Assembly (NCBI RefSeq): GCF_004421005.1
Contig: NZ_CP038026.1
Coordinates: 2,542,001 to 2,606,000, forward strand
DNA: 64,000 bases
Reading direction: 5' to 3'
Origin: Pseudoduganella plicata
Lineage (GTDB): Bacteria > Pseudomonadota > Gammaproteobacteria > Burkholderiales > Burkholderiaceae_D
In this document: positions 55,429-64,000 of the stretch, one piece after another
How positions within the stretch are numbered: position 1 is the first letter of the stretch
Layout of the letters: each line of letters starts with the position of its first letter
The notes under the pieces: model-generated
Told to the model about the DNA's origin: nothing
Database searches by the model: none
The model's input: the letters and a program-made list of their open reading frames with translations, nothing else
Program-made: the position numbers and the translations under genes

Positions 55429-56283
55429 ATGAACTGTGTCGTCTGTCACCACACCGTCAGCCACGGATTGACCGGCTGGCATAGCCAGTGCCCCCACTGC
55501 CGCTACGAAGCGGCCACGCTGCGGGTATCGATCAACGTGCCGCAGGCGCATGCCTCGATCGACGAAGAAGCCAGGGAAGCGTCGCTCAAAGCACTGCGGC
55601 AAGCCAATTTCGCGGAAATCGTCGATCACGCCCGCACCTACGCGCCGCCCGGCGGCCGTCGCCTGCTGGACGTCGGCAGCGCCCACGGCTGGTTCCTCGA
55701 AGCCGCCGCCCCCGCATTCGACGCCATCGGCATCGAACCGGACGCCGAAGTGGGCAGCAAGGCCGCACAACGCGGCTTCCAGGTGCGCCAAGGCTATTTC
55801 CCGGACGCGCTGCGCTCGGACGAGACATTCGACGTGATCGTTTTCAACGACGTCATTGAACACATCCCCGACATCGGCAGCGCCCTGCGCGCCTGCCACG
55901 ACCGCCTGAACCCGGGCGGCATCCTGATCCTGAACCTGCCCAACAGCCGCGGATTTTTCTATCGCCTGTCCAAGTTGCTGGTGCGCCTGCGCATTGCCGG
56001 CCCGTTTGAAAGGATGTGGCAAAAAAGCCTGCCCTCGCCGCATCTGCATTATTTCGACAACCAGAACCTTACGCGGCTCCTGGCTGGCCTCGGCTTCTCG
56101 CTGGTCTTCCAACGCGAACTACCGGCGCTGCGTGCGCAGGGTTTGAAGGAGCGGCTGGGTTATGTGGGCAATCCGAATCCGCTGGTCTTGTGGGGGCAGT
56201 ATGTTGTGATTCGCTGTCTGATTCCGGTTCTGCGATTGTTTCCTAGCGATATTATTGTTGGGATTTATCGGCGCGAAGGGTGA
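55429..56283 (+). CDS. SAM-dependent methyltransferase with zinc-ribbon start
   Basis: A 284-residue class I methyltransferase. A short N-terminal Cys motif (CVVCHH... CPHCRYE) resembles a zinc ribbon. The Rossmann core has LLDVGSAHGWFLEAA (motif I, ~80), AIGIEPDAE (~105), and DVIVFNDVIEHIPD (~140), then LNPGGILILNLPNSRGFFY. This layout is common in glycan or small-molecule methylation genes. The ATG at 55429 has GGA before it. The target is unknown. Confidence 0.85.
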   Translation: MNCVVCHHTVSHGLTGWHSQCPHCRYEAATLRVSINVPQAHASIDEEAREASLKALRQANFAEIVDHARTYAPPGGRRLLDVGSAHGWFLEAAAPAFDAIGIEPDAEVGSKAAQRGFQVRQGYFPDALRSDETFDVIVFNDVIEHIPDIGSALRACHDRLNPGGILILNLPNSRGFFYRLSKLLVRLRIAGPFERMWQKSLPSPHLHYFDNQNLTRLLAGLGFSLVFQRELPALRAQGLKERLGYVGNPNPLVLWGQYVVIRCLIPVLRLFPSDIIVGIYRREG

Positions 56284-56478
56284 GGCCGACTTGCACTGCC
56301 GCCGGTGGCTGGCTCACATTCGTTGTCATTGGTCGATCCGTCGGTGTGGTCGATCCGACGTATCGGTCACGGACAAGCCAAATATGATAGATATCTTAGA
56401 TGCTGCGCTTCTTAGTTCCTGTCCCTCCCATGTGGCGTCACCGTGGCGGCTCGCATGCAATGGAACTGAGCAAGTCAG

Positions 56479-56919
56479 TCATGTCTTCGAATTCTTGAGC
56501 AATAAATCCAGTACGAAACCGTACGGGTCTCCACCGTTCATCCGGGCCTTGCTGATCAGTGCCGAAAGCTGCGGCGTTACTTCCACCGAAGTGCCGGTCT
56601 GGGCCAGAGAGAGTAACGTTTCTGCTGCAGCCATCACGACGTCGCGGTTCCGACTCGCCATCAACGACGTGAGAATTTCAAGGGCAGCCGAGTTGACTGT
56701 CCCATCAAGCATCTCGGCGCAGCGAATTTGCCAGGCCGTGCCTTTAGTTGCGCATACACCGCGAAGTTTGGCCCAATCCGTATCACTGAACCCGTCCATC
56801 AACTCCTCGGCATGCATGAACCCGAAGTCAGACCAACAGTCGCCTTCGCCCCAGTCGACGTCCAGATAGCTTACGTACCGATCGAGTTTGTCGCCATTCT
56901 CTGAATCGCCACGAGTTTT
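56479..56919 (-). pseudogene. Orphan CDI-type immunity gene, 5'-truncated
   Basis: The frame is open from 56919, just after a TAG, and reads KTRGDSENGDKLDRY, then VDWGEGDCWSDFGFMHAEEL and EILTSLMASRNRDVVMAAAET, ending KNSKT. There is no ATG before residue 35 of the open stretch (56817), although the reading upstream of it is clearly protein-like. The IS3-family element begins 20 bp further upstream, at 56942. I infer that the original start was lost at the insertion. The Trp/Asp/Phe-rich start with helical repeats resembles immunity proteins of polymorphic toxins. Its toxin is not present. Confidence 0.55.
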
Positions 56920-56976
56920 CTAGACACTCGCGAGCCGCTGGTGGACTTCCACCAGTTCGGTAGACAAATCCCAACC

Positions 56977-57867
56977 TCACATTGAGGCGCGTTCAAAGGC
57001 CTCAGGGCTGACATGCCCCAGATGGCTGTGGCGCCTGGTTCGATTGTAAAAGACTTCGATGTAGTCGAAGATGTCGGCACGGGCCAAATCTCGGGTTTTA
57101 TAGATGCGTTTGCGAATCCGTTCCTTCTTCAAGCTGCTGAAGAACGATTCAGCTACCGCATTGTCCCAACAATTTCCTCGCCGGCTCATGCTTGGTTCCA
57201 GATTGTTGGCTTTGCAAAAGCGCCGCCAATCATCGCTGCCATACTGACTGCCTTGGTCTGAATGGACCATCACGGTTTGCTTCGGCTTGCGCCGCCAAAC
57301 CGCCATCAGCAAAGCATCGATCGCCAGCTCGCGTGACAAGGTTGGCTTCATCGACCAGCCAACAACCTTGCGTGCAAAAAGATCGACCACCACTGCGAGA
57401 TAAAGCCAGCCCTGCCATGTCCGGATATAGGTAATGTCGGTCACCCAAGCCTGATCCGGCGCGTCAACGGTAAATTCGCGGTTCAGCCGGTTCGGAGCGA
57501 TGATCGAAGGCCTTCCAGCAATCCGCCTAGGAGCCTTGTACCCACGAACAGCCTTGATTTTGTTGGCCTGCATGAGCCGCGCCACTCGGTTGCGGCCGCA
57601 GGTCTCTCCGGCTTCGCGCAGATCGCCAAAAACGCGATTTGCTCCGTAGACTCCGCCGCTAGCCGAATAGGAATCTCGGATCACTTCAAGCAACCGTGCG
57701 TCTTCTCTGGCACGCTCCGACTCGGGCTGATGGAGCCACTGCTAAAAACCGGCCCTGGCTACTTTCAGAACGCGGCACATCAGCACGAGCGAGAACTCGT
57801 GCCGGTGTTCGTTCATGAACCGGTACTTTACTCGGGCTCCTTGGCAAAGTACCGTGCGGCTTTTTTT
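56977..57867 (-). pseudogene. IS3-family transposase orfB with in-frame amber stop
   Basis: The DDE catalytic half of the transposase. Catalytic residues are in VTDITYI, VHSDQGSQY and NAVAESFFSSLK. It would be read from orfA by -1 slippage on the A7 run at 57861-57867. In the orfB frame, ...LKVARAGF is followed by TAG at 57742-57744 and then QWLHQPESERARED, where relatives have a tyrosine. A single base change would explain it. The rest of the frame is intact, so the element appears recently inactivated. Confidence 0.8.
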
Positions 57868-58112
57868 AACAGGTCTCGCTCCTCTTCCAGGCGCCGCATC
57901 TGGGAACGCAGCCGCAAGATCTCGCTTTTTGCTTCTACCAGCTCTGCACTTTGCTTCTCGTCCTTGCTCGGCATCGCTGACTTGACCCACTTGTACAGGC
58001 TATGGGCTGACACGCCCAACCGGGCGGCAACCTCCGGTACCGGGTAGCCCCGCTCGACCACCTGCCTCACGGCCTCTTCCTTAAATTGTGGCGTATAACG
58101 CTGTGTGCTCAT
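57828..58112 (-). CDS. IS3-family transposase orfA
   Basis: A 94-residue helix-turn-helix protein (RYTPQFKEEAVRQVVERGYP... GVSAHSLYKWVK) followed by a leucine-zipper-like coil (EILRLRSQMRRLEEERDLLKK). It ends within the A7 slip site region and is complete. Confidence 0.9.
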   Translation of the reverse strand: MSTQRYTPQFKEEAVRQVVERGYPVPEVAARLGVSAHSLYKWVKSAMPSKDEKQSAELVEAKSEILRLRSQMRRLEEERDLLKKAARYFAKEPE

Positions 58113-58235
58113 TCATTTCTCCTATGCTCAAATCATAGGTCAGAAATGTCTACCAGAGTGGTGGAAGTCCACACCCTATTAAGCCGTTTATCCGTTTGAT
58201 TTTCGCGCTACCCATATAGCCAATAGCTTTCCGCA

Positions 58236-58364
58236 TACCAGCACCGTTCCTTGCTGCCGTCCGGCAGCCGGTCCGTCTGGCTCTCCAACCAGACGATATC
58301 GCCGGTAGGCGTGCGACCTGGTCGGCGCTTAACGCGATGTCGGGACGCAGTCCGAATTCGCGCG
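58236..58364 (-). pseudogene. Decayed cdiA fragment
   Basis: About 130 bases that align by eye with bases 63480-63609 of the large cdiA frame at roughly 80% identity. The minus strand reads REFGLRPDIALSADQVARL, then needs a one-base shift to continue as DIVWLESQTDRLPDGS. Compare the intact copy's REFGLRPGIALSADQVARL and DIVWMESQTVQLPDGS. It lies between the immunity gene and the IS, and is clearly not functional. Confidence 0.75.
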
Positions 58365-58369
58365 TAGTC

Positions 58370-58795
58370 CTAGTCGCTTAGCCAGTCTTCAGACCCGCGA
58401 GGATAGTCAAAGTCGAAATCACCCCATCTAGCCACGTGCTCATCCACAATGTCTTTGTCTAACGGAACTTCGCAGTAGACGCCAGATCCGCGTCTGATCT
58501 CAACTTGAAGTGCATCTATGACAATCTTGGGGTCCTCGGACGACGATATCCGCCCGCTCGCCTTACACCGATAAAACAATGAAGACATCCCACCAGCGAG
58601 GGAAGGTACAATCATCCTGATCGCGTATATTATATTACCGTTAACAATCGCTAGTCTAACGGGATGCTCATAATCTTCGGGGTAATGATCAGCAAGTATG
58701 GCCAATCCCGTTGGCAGGTCTACGATCCAACCGGAAACCTCGGTGGAATCACCGACCTTAAGACAGTCCAACTGCAGCAATTCTTTAACGTCCAC
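58370..58795 (-). CDS. cdiI: Probable CDI immunity protein
   Basis: A 141-residue acidic soluble protein that I cannot place in a family by eye. It starts 24 bases after the cdiA stop on the same strand, the position of CdiI genes. A GTG at 58795 is preferred because GGAGAG lies 4 bases before it; a TTG 12 bases upstream opens the same frame. Cys and Trp residues are scattered (VSGWIVDLPTG, YRCKASGR, ARWGDFDFDYPRGSEDW). Base composition is lower in GC than the rest of the window. It would bind and neutralise the toxin in the producing cell. Confidence 0.65.
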   Translation of the reverse strand: MDVKELLQLDCLKVGDSTEVSGWIVDLPTGLAILADHYPEDYEHPVRLAIVNGNIIYAIRMIVPSLAGGMSSLFYRCKASGRISSSEDPKIVIDALQVEIRRGSGVYCEVPLDKDIVDEHVARWGDFDFDYPRGSEDWLSD

Positions 58796-58819
58796 GTTAC
58801 TCTCCAATTACAATCGCGT

Positions 58820-61800
58820 TTAACCCTCGCGCCATGTGCGCATCCATAAACTCACCAAGCACCCCCGCGGCCCTTTGGACGGATCCCGAGTCATATAGTA
58901 TGTTACACCATCGACCACTTTCTTCCCGTCCACGATAATAAAATGATTTCCCATGTTTAGGATAACGTTGTTCCCAGCATCAAGCGCCCTATTCAACTCG
59001 CCCGGGAAGAAAATCGCTTCGGGTTTGTTTTTTATGCCATACTTGGATATCACTTCCGAAAGTTCAATGTAATTAACTCCAGTTGTACGGACCCCATTTT
59101 CGAATGCCGCAGCCACCTCTGCAATATCGACTGTCCTACCAGTTTTATCTGTGACCACCATCGCAGCACAGGTCGGTCCACATAACGGCCCACGGCCTTG
59201 GTTCAGACTTGCTCCAGGGGGGTCGTAGGGAATTATTCGTGGACTTTCGAGGCCTCCTGCCGCGCCGTCGGCCAAGACGTCGTTTGGAGCACTGCCAGTA
59301 TCGGCAGAAAGTCCGTCTGATGGCTCTGGATTATATGCTTCCGTACCGTTACCTGGCTCGTGCACTGCACCATCTTTTGGCGTAGCAGGAACTTCGCTCA
59401 GCGTAGGGTTCTCTACACTTTTTACTGTGGCGAGCGTGTCGGTTGGCTTCAAGCCACCACTCTCTGGAGTGACGTCAATGCTTTTTGGTACGCCCGGGTT
59501 ATCCTTAGGTACAGTCGCGGGTGTGTAAGTAACTGGCTCTAGCTTCGGTACCGACGGAGCTGTTGCAATTTTGCTACCCACGCCGGGGATGAGCTTACCT
59601 TCAACGGCCGCCTTGCCTAGCGTCGCCAATGCGCCTTTAGTTACCTTTACACCCACTTTGGCAAGCGTGACAGCAGCCTTTGCGACGTCGCCAACTCCCG
59701 ATACAAGTCCCCCAACCTGCCAGATCAGCTCAGCGACGTTCTTCCCTAATGCCTCAGCATTTGTCTCGCCGCCAACCCGCAACGCCGTTTCCACTGCGTT
59801 CAGCTTGGTCGTAAGTTCGTTCAAAAAATCGTCCGCAACTTGGCCGCGTACCTCTTCGCTTGTAACGATCGCTTTCAAGCCCTTGACGCGAGCAACAGGA
59901 TCCTTGAAGAAGTCCACCATCCCCTGCAGATCCGACATTCCCGCCTCGGCCAGACCTTTGACAAAACCGCTTTTTGTCAGCGCAGTCTGGTTCATACTTA
60001 CGACGCCCCACTTTCCTAATACCTTCAAATACTCAAGTGTGCCCTTTGCAGCAGTGAGTTCCTTGTTCATCTGCACAACCTGCTGCGTCGCCAACCAATT
60101 GTTATCCGTCGCAGCAACCGAAGCGGAAGTCGCCGCGCTTGCGTCAAGGTTTGTGGCTGTCGCAAGACCGGCAACCAGGCTCGCGATCAGGTTCCGTTTT
60201 GCCTCAGCATCCGCTTTCGACTCGTCCGGCGTCGGATCCGCAAACAACTGCGTTAGCAGGCTGGAGGCCGCCGCGCCGGCTGCACCACTGGTGCATTGCT
60301 GACTACTGGCGGCAGCGCCTGCACATGCCAACATCGCGTGCACGGCGGCGTGCAACGGCGTACCTTCTGTGAGTTCGCCTTTTTCGACCAGGCTGCCGAG
60401 ATAGGCTGCGCCTTGTTGCTGGGCGTAGTTGACCAGTAAAGTCTGGCCAAACTGTGCTGCGGAACCAGTAACATTTCCTGATGCGGCTGCAATCAGGGCA
60501 GTCGTCACCTGGCGGTACGTTCCCTTTGGCCCCCAATCGCCAGCCAGCTCCGCTGCTTCGTTTCTCAAGCCCTCTGCTTGGTTGGCGCGCTCCTCTCTCT
60601 GCGCATCCGTCAAGCCTGGTGCCTGAGCTTCAGCTTCCAGTTGCTTCGCTTTCGCCAGCTTCTCGTCCGCTTCCTGTGCATACTCTTGCAGCAGTGCGTT
60701 AGCCTGCTGGCCAAACGCATTCGTGACAGCAAAGGCCGCTTCGATCGCCGCCTTGTCGAATATGGGCTTCAGTGCGCCGCTCGAATCCTTCTCGCTCGAC
60801 ACATCCCTGTTCAACCCGGCGAGCGCCTCTTCGCCAGTTTTACCAGTCAGCTCCTGCTGCTTCTGTTCGTCGGTAATGGTGATGTCAGCGCCGCTGATGC
60901 CACTAAGGGTGGTACTGGATGCGCTGTCCGATGCGGCCATCGCGATTGGCGTGTTCATGCCCGTTCCGCCAGTTTGCATCGGCTTCCAGATGCCTCCCGC
61001 CACACCGGTTGTATCAGGCTCGCTTCCTTTGCCGCCTTTGTCGCCTTTCGTGCCGTAGCCGCCGCTCAGGCCGACGCTCTGACCTTTGTAGTCGGCGTGG
61101 TTTTCGATATCGCTGACCGTCAGCGATCCCGTCGACAGCGTGTTCTTGTGCTGTTCGATCGCCTCCTGCGTGCTGGTGACCACGGCCCCCTTCAGGTCCG
61201 TGTTGCCCTTGACCGTGATCTGGAAGCCATCCGAGCCGGCGCGGATGCCGCTCTGTTCCTGGACGCTGGCGTAGTCGCTGTGCAGGCTCGAGTTGCTGAA
61301 GCTGCCGTTGACGCTTACGCCGACGCCCGCCGTGCCACCAACGCTGACGCTCTGGTTCTTGCTGTCGAACTTCGCCGTGTCCTGAAGGCTTTCGATATTC
61401 AGGTCACCGCCAACGTTCATCACCACTTTCTGGCCCGTCGCGACCGCGCCCTTGATATTGGTATCGGCGCCGCTGACGATCTCGAGCTGCTTGCCGGCGT
61501 TGACATGCGAATTGAGCTGCGTCGTTCCTTCGCCATCTTCCTTGCCACGTCCCAGGCTGGCGTTGGCGGTAAAGCCGATCGACATGCCGTTGGTACCGAT
61601 GGATGCGCCGATACCTGCCGCCGCGCTCATGCTCTTGGTATCGCTGTGCTGGGCCTCACGGTCCTGTGCAGCGACAAGATTGACCTCGTTGTCTGCCTGG
61701 AGCTTGACGTTCCCCTGCGCATTGATCTCGGAGCCGACAACGTTGATGTTGCTGTCTTTGCCTCCCCCCGTCGCGCGGATCGTGATGTCGTTACCGGCGG

Positions 61801-64000
61801 TAAGAACGCTGCCGGTGTTGACGACATTACTGGTGGTCTGGGTGTACTGGTTCTCCGAATGGCCTGCGGTCAGACTGATGCTGACGTTCAGGCCATTTTT
61901 AGCGATATCGCTGGCCGCGTTCCTTGCCGCCAGCGCGGTGGTGGCAGCCGCAAGCGCCTGCACCCGGCCGTCCTTGGACTGAGAGCCCGCGCTGGCCATG
62001 CTCTGTGCTGTCTGGATCGCATTGATCACCGAACCGCCCAGCGAAAGCGTCAGCCCGTCCTGCACCGTCTTCTGCTCGAACTTCCCTTTCGAGTCATCCA
62101 GGCCAGGGTCGATGGTGACGCTGCGGCCGTCCAGTGTCATATCCACGCCGGCAGCGAGATCGCTGCCGCTGACTTTAATTGCTTCACCCGCCGTGATATT
62201 CAGGTTGCCAGCCAACGAACCCACTACGCTGCGCGACTGCCCGCTTTGCGTAGTCGCATCGCGCGTCTGATCCGTGGTGGTCGTTCGTGTACCGTAGCTG
62301 AAGCCGAAGCCGCCCCCGCTGAGGAAACCGCTCTCCTTGACTTCCTTATGGTGCTGCTCCGTCAGCGTGCTGGTGCCGGCGACAATATTGACAGCCTCGC
62401 CTGCATAAAGCGCTACGTCGCCATCCCCGGCTACCGCGCTTCCAATGACATTGATATCCTTGTCGGCAAGAATATCGACGTTCGCACCCGAAATGCTGCT
62501 ACCGATGGATTGACTGCTGGCCACGTAGTCGGCTTCGGTTGTAGTCTTGCTCTTGAACGTACTGCTCGAACTCCGTTTGGAAGCCGTGTCGGAAACATCG
62601 TTCTCCTGTACCGCAGCGATATTGACACTGTTCGTCGCGATGAGTTTCAAGGTTCCGCCCGAGCCGATCGCGCTGCCGGTGATGTTCAGGTCCGCCTTCC
62701 CGCCCTCGCCTGCATTGATCTTCAGATCCCCAGCCGACGCCACACCTGCCCCCACCACCGTTTGGTTCTGATGCACCTGCCGGTCGTACTGCTTGCTCTT
62801 CGGGTCGTTGAACAGCGACGTCTTGACTTCGTCGGTGACGGCCGCGATGTTGATCGCTCCGCTTGCCTCCAGCAGGCCCGTCCCGGTGCCGCTGGTACCG
62901 ATGGATACCTGCGTACCCGTCAAGTTCAGGTTACCGAACGCCTGCACCGTCAGGTTGCCGCCCGTGGACAGCTGGCTCACTTGGTGGTTGATCGCGCTGT
63001 CGTTCTGCGTGAAACCGCTGATCTGCGACTGGTACGTGCTGCCCGTCTGCACCGTATTGAAGGTAACGTCGCGGCCGGTCATGATGCTGGCCGAACCGGC
63101 CGTGATCTTGCCGGCCAGGTCGGAAAGGTCGCGTCCTGCGAAGATGTCCAGCTTGCCCGTCGCCGTGATCGAGGCGACGTTCGACAGCGACGTATAGCTG
63201 CCGCTGTTGGGACCGAAGTCGTACGTCTGCTTGACGACCAGCGTCTCGTTGCGGATGTCACCGCCGGCGTCCAGCTGCACGTCGCCACCGGCGATCGTGC
63301 CGCCCTGGTTGACGATGTTCCGTTCGGCCACCAGCATCGTCCGACCATTGCCGCCGTCGATGACGCCGCCGAAGTTGGCGATGCCTTCCGTGGTCTTGAT
63401 GCTGACGTTCTCGCCGGTCACGAGCGCCCCACCCGGACGCAATGCCTTGCCGTCCACGTGGGCCACGTACACCTTCGGTACCAGTACCGTTTCCGTGCTG
63501 CCGTCGGGCAGCTGGACCGTCTGGCTTTCCATCCAAACGATGTCGCTGGTCAGGCGCGCGACCTGGTCGGCGCTCAGTGCGATGCCGGGACGCAGGCCGA
63601 ATTCGCGCGCGGCGCTGACGGCGTTCGTCAGCAGTTCCTTGTAGACCGTGTCGTCGCTGGCGCCGTTGGCCGGCTGGCGGCCCGTCAGTTCGGACAGCTG
63701 TTCGCGCACCAGGCGCTGTTCATAGAAGCCGTCGCCCAGGCGCTTCTGTGTCACGGCGGGGTCCATTGCCAGCTGGTTCAGCAGATAGTCGCTGCTGGTC
63801 CACTGGCCCTGGTTGGCGAACTGCGGGCGCGCTTCGTACAGGTAGCTGCCGCCGGCATCGGGATTGCGGATGAACAGGCCGCCCGGCGACACCTTCATGA
63901 CGTTGCCAATGGCCGCGCCGCGCACGGCGGACGCGTTCTGGCCGGCCGCGTTGCCGGCGGCCGTGCGGACGTCGCCCAATGCCGTGCGGTTGTCCGTGCT
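58820..64000 (-). CDS. cdiA: CdiA-like hemagglutinin with cysteine-protease-like toxin end (partial)
   Basis: The window shows the last 1,726 residues; the frame runs off the edge at 64000. Most of it is filamentous-hemagglutinin repeats (GNLTVQAFGNLNLTGTQV, GKLDIFAGRDLSDLAGK), a surface-filament region exported by a two-partner TpsB protein not in view. A pre-toxin region (~1250-1420) has AATDNNWLATQQVVQMNKEL, the place of the VENN-type boundary. The last ~125 residues look like a papain/C39-like protease toxin: LCGPTCAAMVV (Cys), GNHFIIVDG (His) and MTRDPSKG (Asp). From about 60800 to 58200 GC is visibly lower, a sign that the toxin end was exchanged. The immunity gene follows. Confidence 0.85.
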   Translation of the reverse strand, partial: STDNRTALGDVRTAAGNAAGQNASAVRGAAIGNVMKVSPGGLFIRNPDAGGSYLYEARPQFANQGQWTSSDYLLNQLAMDPAVTQKRLGDGFYEQRLVREQLSELTGRQPANGASDDTVYKELLTNAVSAAREFGLRPGIALSADQVARLTSDIVWMESQTVQLPDGSTETVLVPKVYVAHVDGKALRPGGALVTGENVSIKTTEGIANFGGVIDGGNGRTMLVAERNIVNQGGTIAGGDVQLDAGGDIRNETLVVKQTYDFGPNSGSYTSLSNVASITATGKLDIFAGRDLSDLAGKITAGSASIMTGRDVTFNTVQTGSTYQSQISGFTQNDSAINHQVSQLSTGGNLTVQAFGNLNLTGTQVSIGTSGTGTGLLEASGAINIAAVTDEVKTSLFNDPKSKQYDRQVHQNQTVVGAGVASAGDLKINAGEGGKADLNITGSAIGSGGTLKLIATNSVNIAAVQENDVSDTASKRSSSSTFKSKTTTEADYVASSQSIGSSISGANVDILADKDINVIGSAVAGDGDVALYAGEAVNIVAGTSTLTEQHHKEVKESGFLSGGGFGFSYGTRTTTTDQTRDATTQSGQSRSVVGSLAGNLNITAGEAIKVSGSDLAAGVDMTLDGRSVTIDPGLDDSKGKFEQKTVQDGLTLSLGGSVINAIQTAQSMASAGSQSKDGRVQALAAATTALAARNAASDIAKNGLNVSISLTAGHSENQYTQTTSNVVNTGSVLTAGNDITIRATGGGKDSNINVVGSEINAQGNVKLQADNEVNLVAAQDREAQHSDTKSMSAAAGIGASIGTNGMSIGFTANASLGRGKEDGEGTTQLNSHVNAGKQLEIVSGADTNIKGAVATGQKVVMNVGGDLNIESLQDTAKFDSKNQSVSVGGTAGVGVSVNGSFSNSSLHSDYASVQEQSGIRAGSDGFQITVKGNTDLKGAVVTSTQEAIEQHKNTLSTGSLTVSDIENHADYKGQSVGLSGGYGTKGDKGGKGSEPDTTGVAGGIWKPMQTGGTGMNTPIAMAASDSASSTTLSGISGADITITDEQKQQELTGKTGEEALAGLNRDVSSEKDSSGALKPIFDKAAIEAAFAVTNAFGQQANALLQEYAQEADEKLAKAKQLEAEAQAPGLTDAQREERANQAEGLRNEAAELAGDWGPKGTYRQVTTALIAAASGNVTGSAAQFGQTLLVNYAQQQGAAYLGSLVEKGELTEGTPLHAAVHAMLACAGAAASSQQCTSGAAGAAASSLLTQLFADPTPDESKADAEAKRNLIASLVAGLATATNLDASAATSASVAATDNNWLATQQVVQMNKELTAAKGTLEYLKVLGKWGVVSMNQTALTKSGFVKGLAEAGMSDLQGMVDFFKDPVARVKGLKAIVTSEEVRGQVADDFLNELTTKLNAVETALRVGGETNAEALGKNVAELIWQVGGLVSGVGDVAKAAVTLAKVGVKVTKGALATLGKAAVEGKLIPGVGSKIATAPSVPKLEPVTYTPATVPKDNPGVPKSIDVTPESGGLKPTDTLATVKSVENPTLSEVPATPKDGAVHEPGNGTEAYNPEPSDGLSADTGSAPNDVLADGAAGGLESPRIIPYDPPGASLNQGRGPLCGPTCAAMVVTDKTGRTVDIAEVAAAFENGVRTTGVNYIELSEVISKYGIKNKPEAIFFPGELNRALDAGNNVILNMGNHFIIVDGKKVVDGVTYYMTRDPSKGPRGCLVSLWMRTWREG

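Larger units (their letters stand above)
56942..58171. mobile_element. IS3-family insertion sequence, inactivated
   Basis: A 1,230-bp element with ~25-bp imperfect terminal inverted repeats (shared TGGACTTCCACCA...GGTAGACA). It has the IS3 two-frame layout. The flanks show no matching short direct repeat, so one side was probably deleted or rearranged. Its orfB carries a stop codon. Confidence 0.82.

Noticed and set aside
56284..56478. Search for a toxin gene beside the orphan immunity gene
   Set aside because: The 195 bases between the methyltransferase and the immunity-like gene hold no recognisable coding sequence.

Overview
The window is a high-GC bacterial chromosome segment. The gene set fits a betaproteobacterium of the Oxalobacteraceae (Massilia/Pseudoduganella/Duganella type): LPS-core genes, lpxO, PEP-CTERM proteins, a DUF4214 surface protein with its own type I secretion system, a paoABC aldehyde oxidoreductase and a two-partner-secretion CdiA. 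The genus is inferred from gene content, not from a marker gene.

Layout. (1) 1-3.9 kb: LPS core genes waaF and waaL on the minus strand, a divergent GT2 glycosyltransferase, and a broken PEP-CTERM gene end at the left edge. (2) 4.3-9.0 kb: dnaE and trhO. (3) 9.0-15.9 kb: a minus-strand TolC/HlyD/ABC type I exporter behind a DUF4214 surface protein. Perfect Crp-type sites precede both the exporter operon and the substrate gene, each about 40 bp upstream of a plausible start site. (4) 16.1-21.7 kb: a FecR-domain protein, a CHASE2 adenylate cyclase, a TPR/beta-barrel outer-membrane protein and a Crp-family regulator. The cyclase probably makes the cAMP that the regulator senses. An IS1595-family element sits exactly at the crp stop codon. 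(5) 22.8-41.9 kb: a surface-polysaccharide island. It holds an ABC exporter (Wzm/Wzt type), an FkbM methyltransferase, a three-domain glycosyltransferase, a HAD-UbiA fusion, polyprenyl-phosphate sugar synthesis and flipping genes (GT2, GtrA, an ArnE/F-like protein), three polytopic GT-C-like proteins (one frameshifted) and an acyltransferase with an SGNH domain.

(6) 42-49 kb: RhlE helicase, a propeller-type diguanylate cyclase, two small proteins and a chemoreceptor ending in a CheR-docking pentapeptide. (7) 49.4-56.3 kb: a PEP-CTERM protein, paoABC, lpxO and a methyltransferase. (8) 56.4-64.0 kb: a contact-dependent inhibition region with visibly lower GC in its toxin end. It contains the C-terminal 1,726 residues of a CdiA-like protein ending in a papain/C39-like cysteine-protease toxin, a probable immunity gene, a decayed second piece of cdiA, a dead IS3-family element and a 5'-truncated orphan immunity gene.

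The two strongest leads for unusual biology are the cAMP circuit (cyclase, Crp, Crp sites at the exporter and its substrate) and the CDI toxin/immunity region. No tRNA, rRNA or CRISPR array was seen. Domain residue positions are approximate; family names come from motif recognition by eye, not from a database search.
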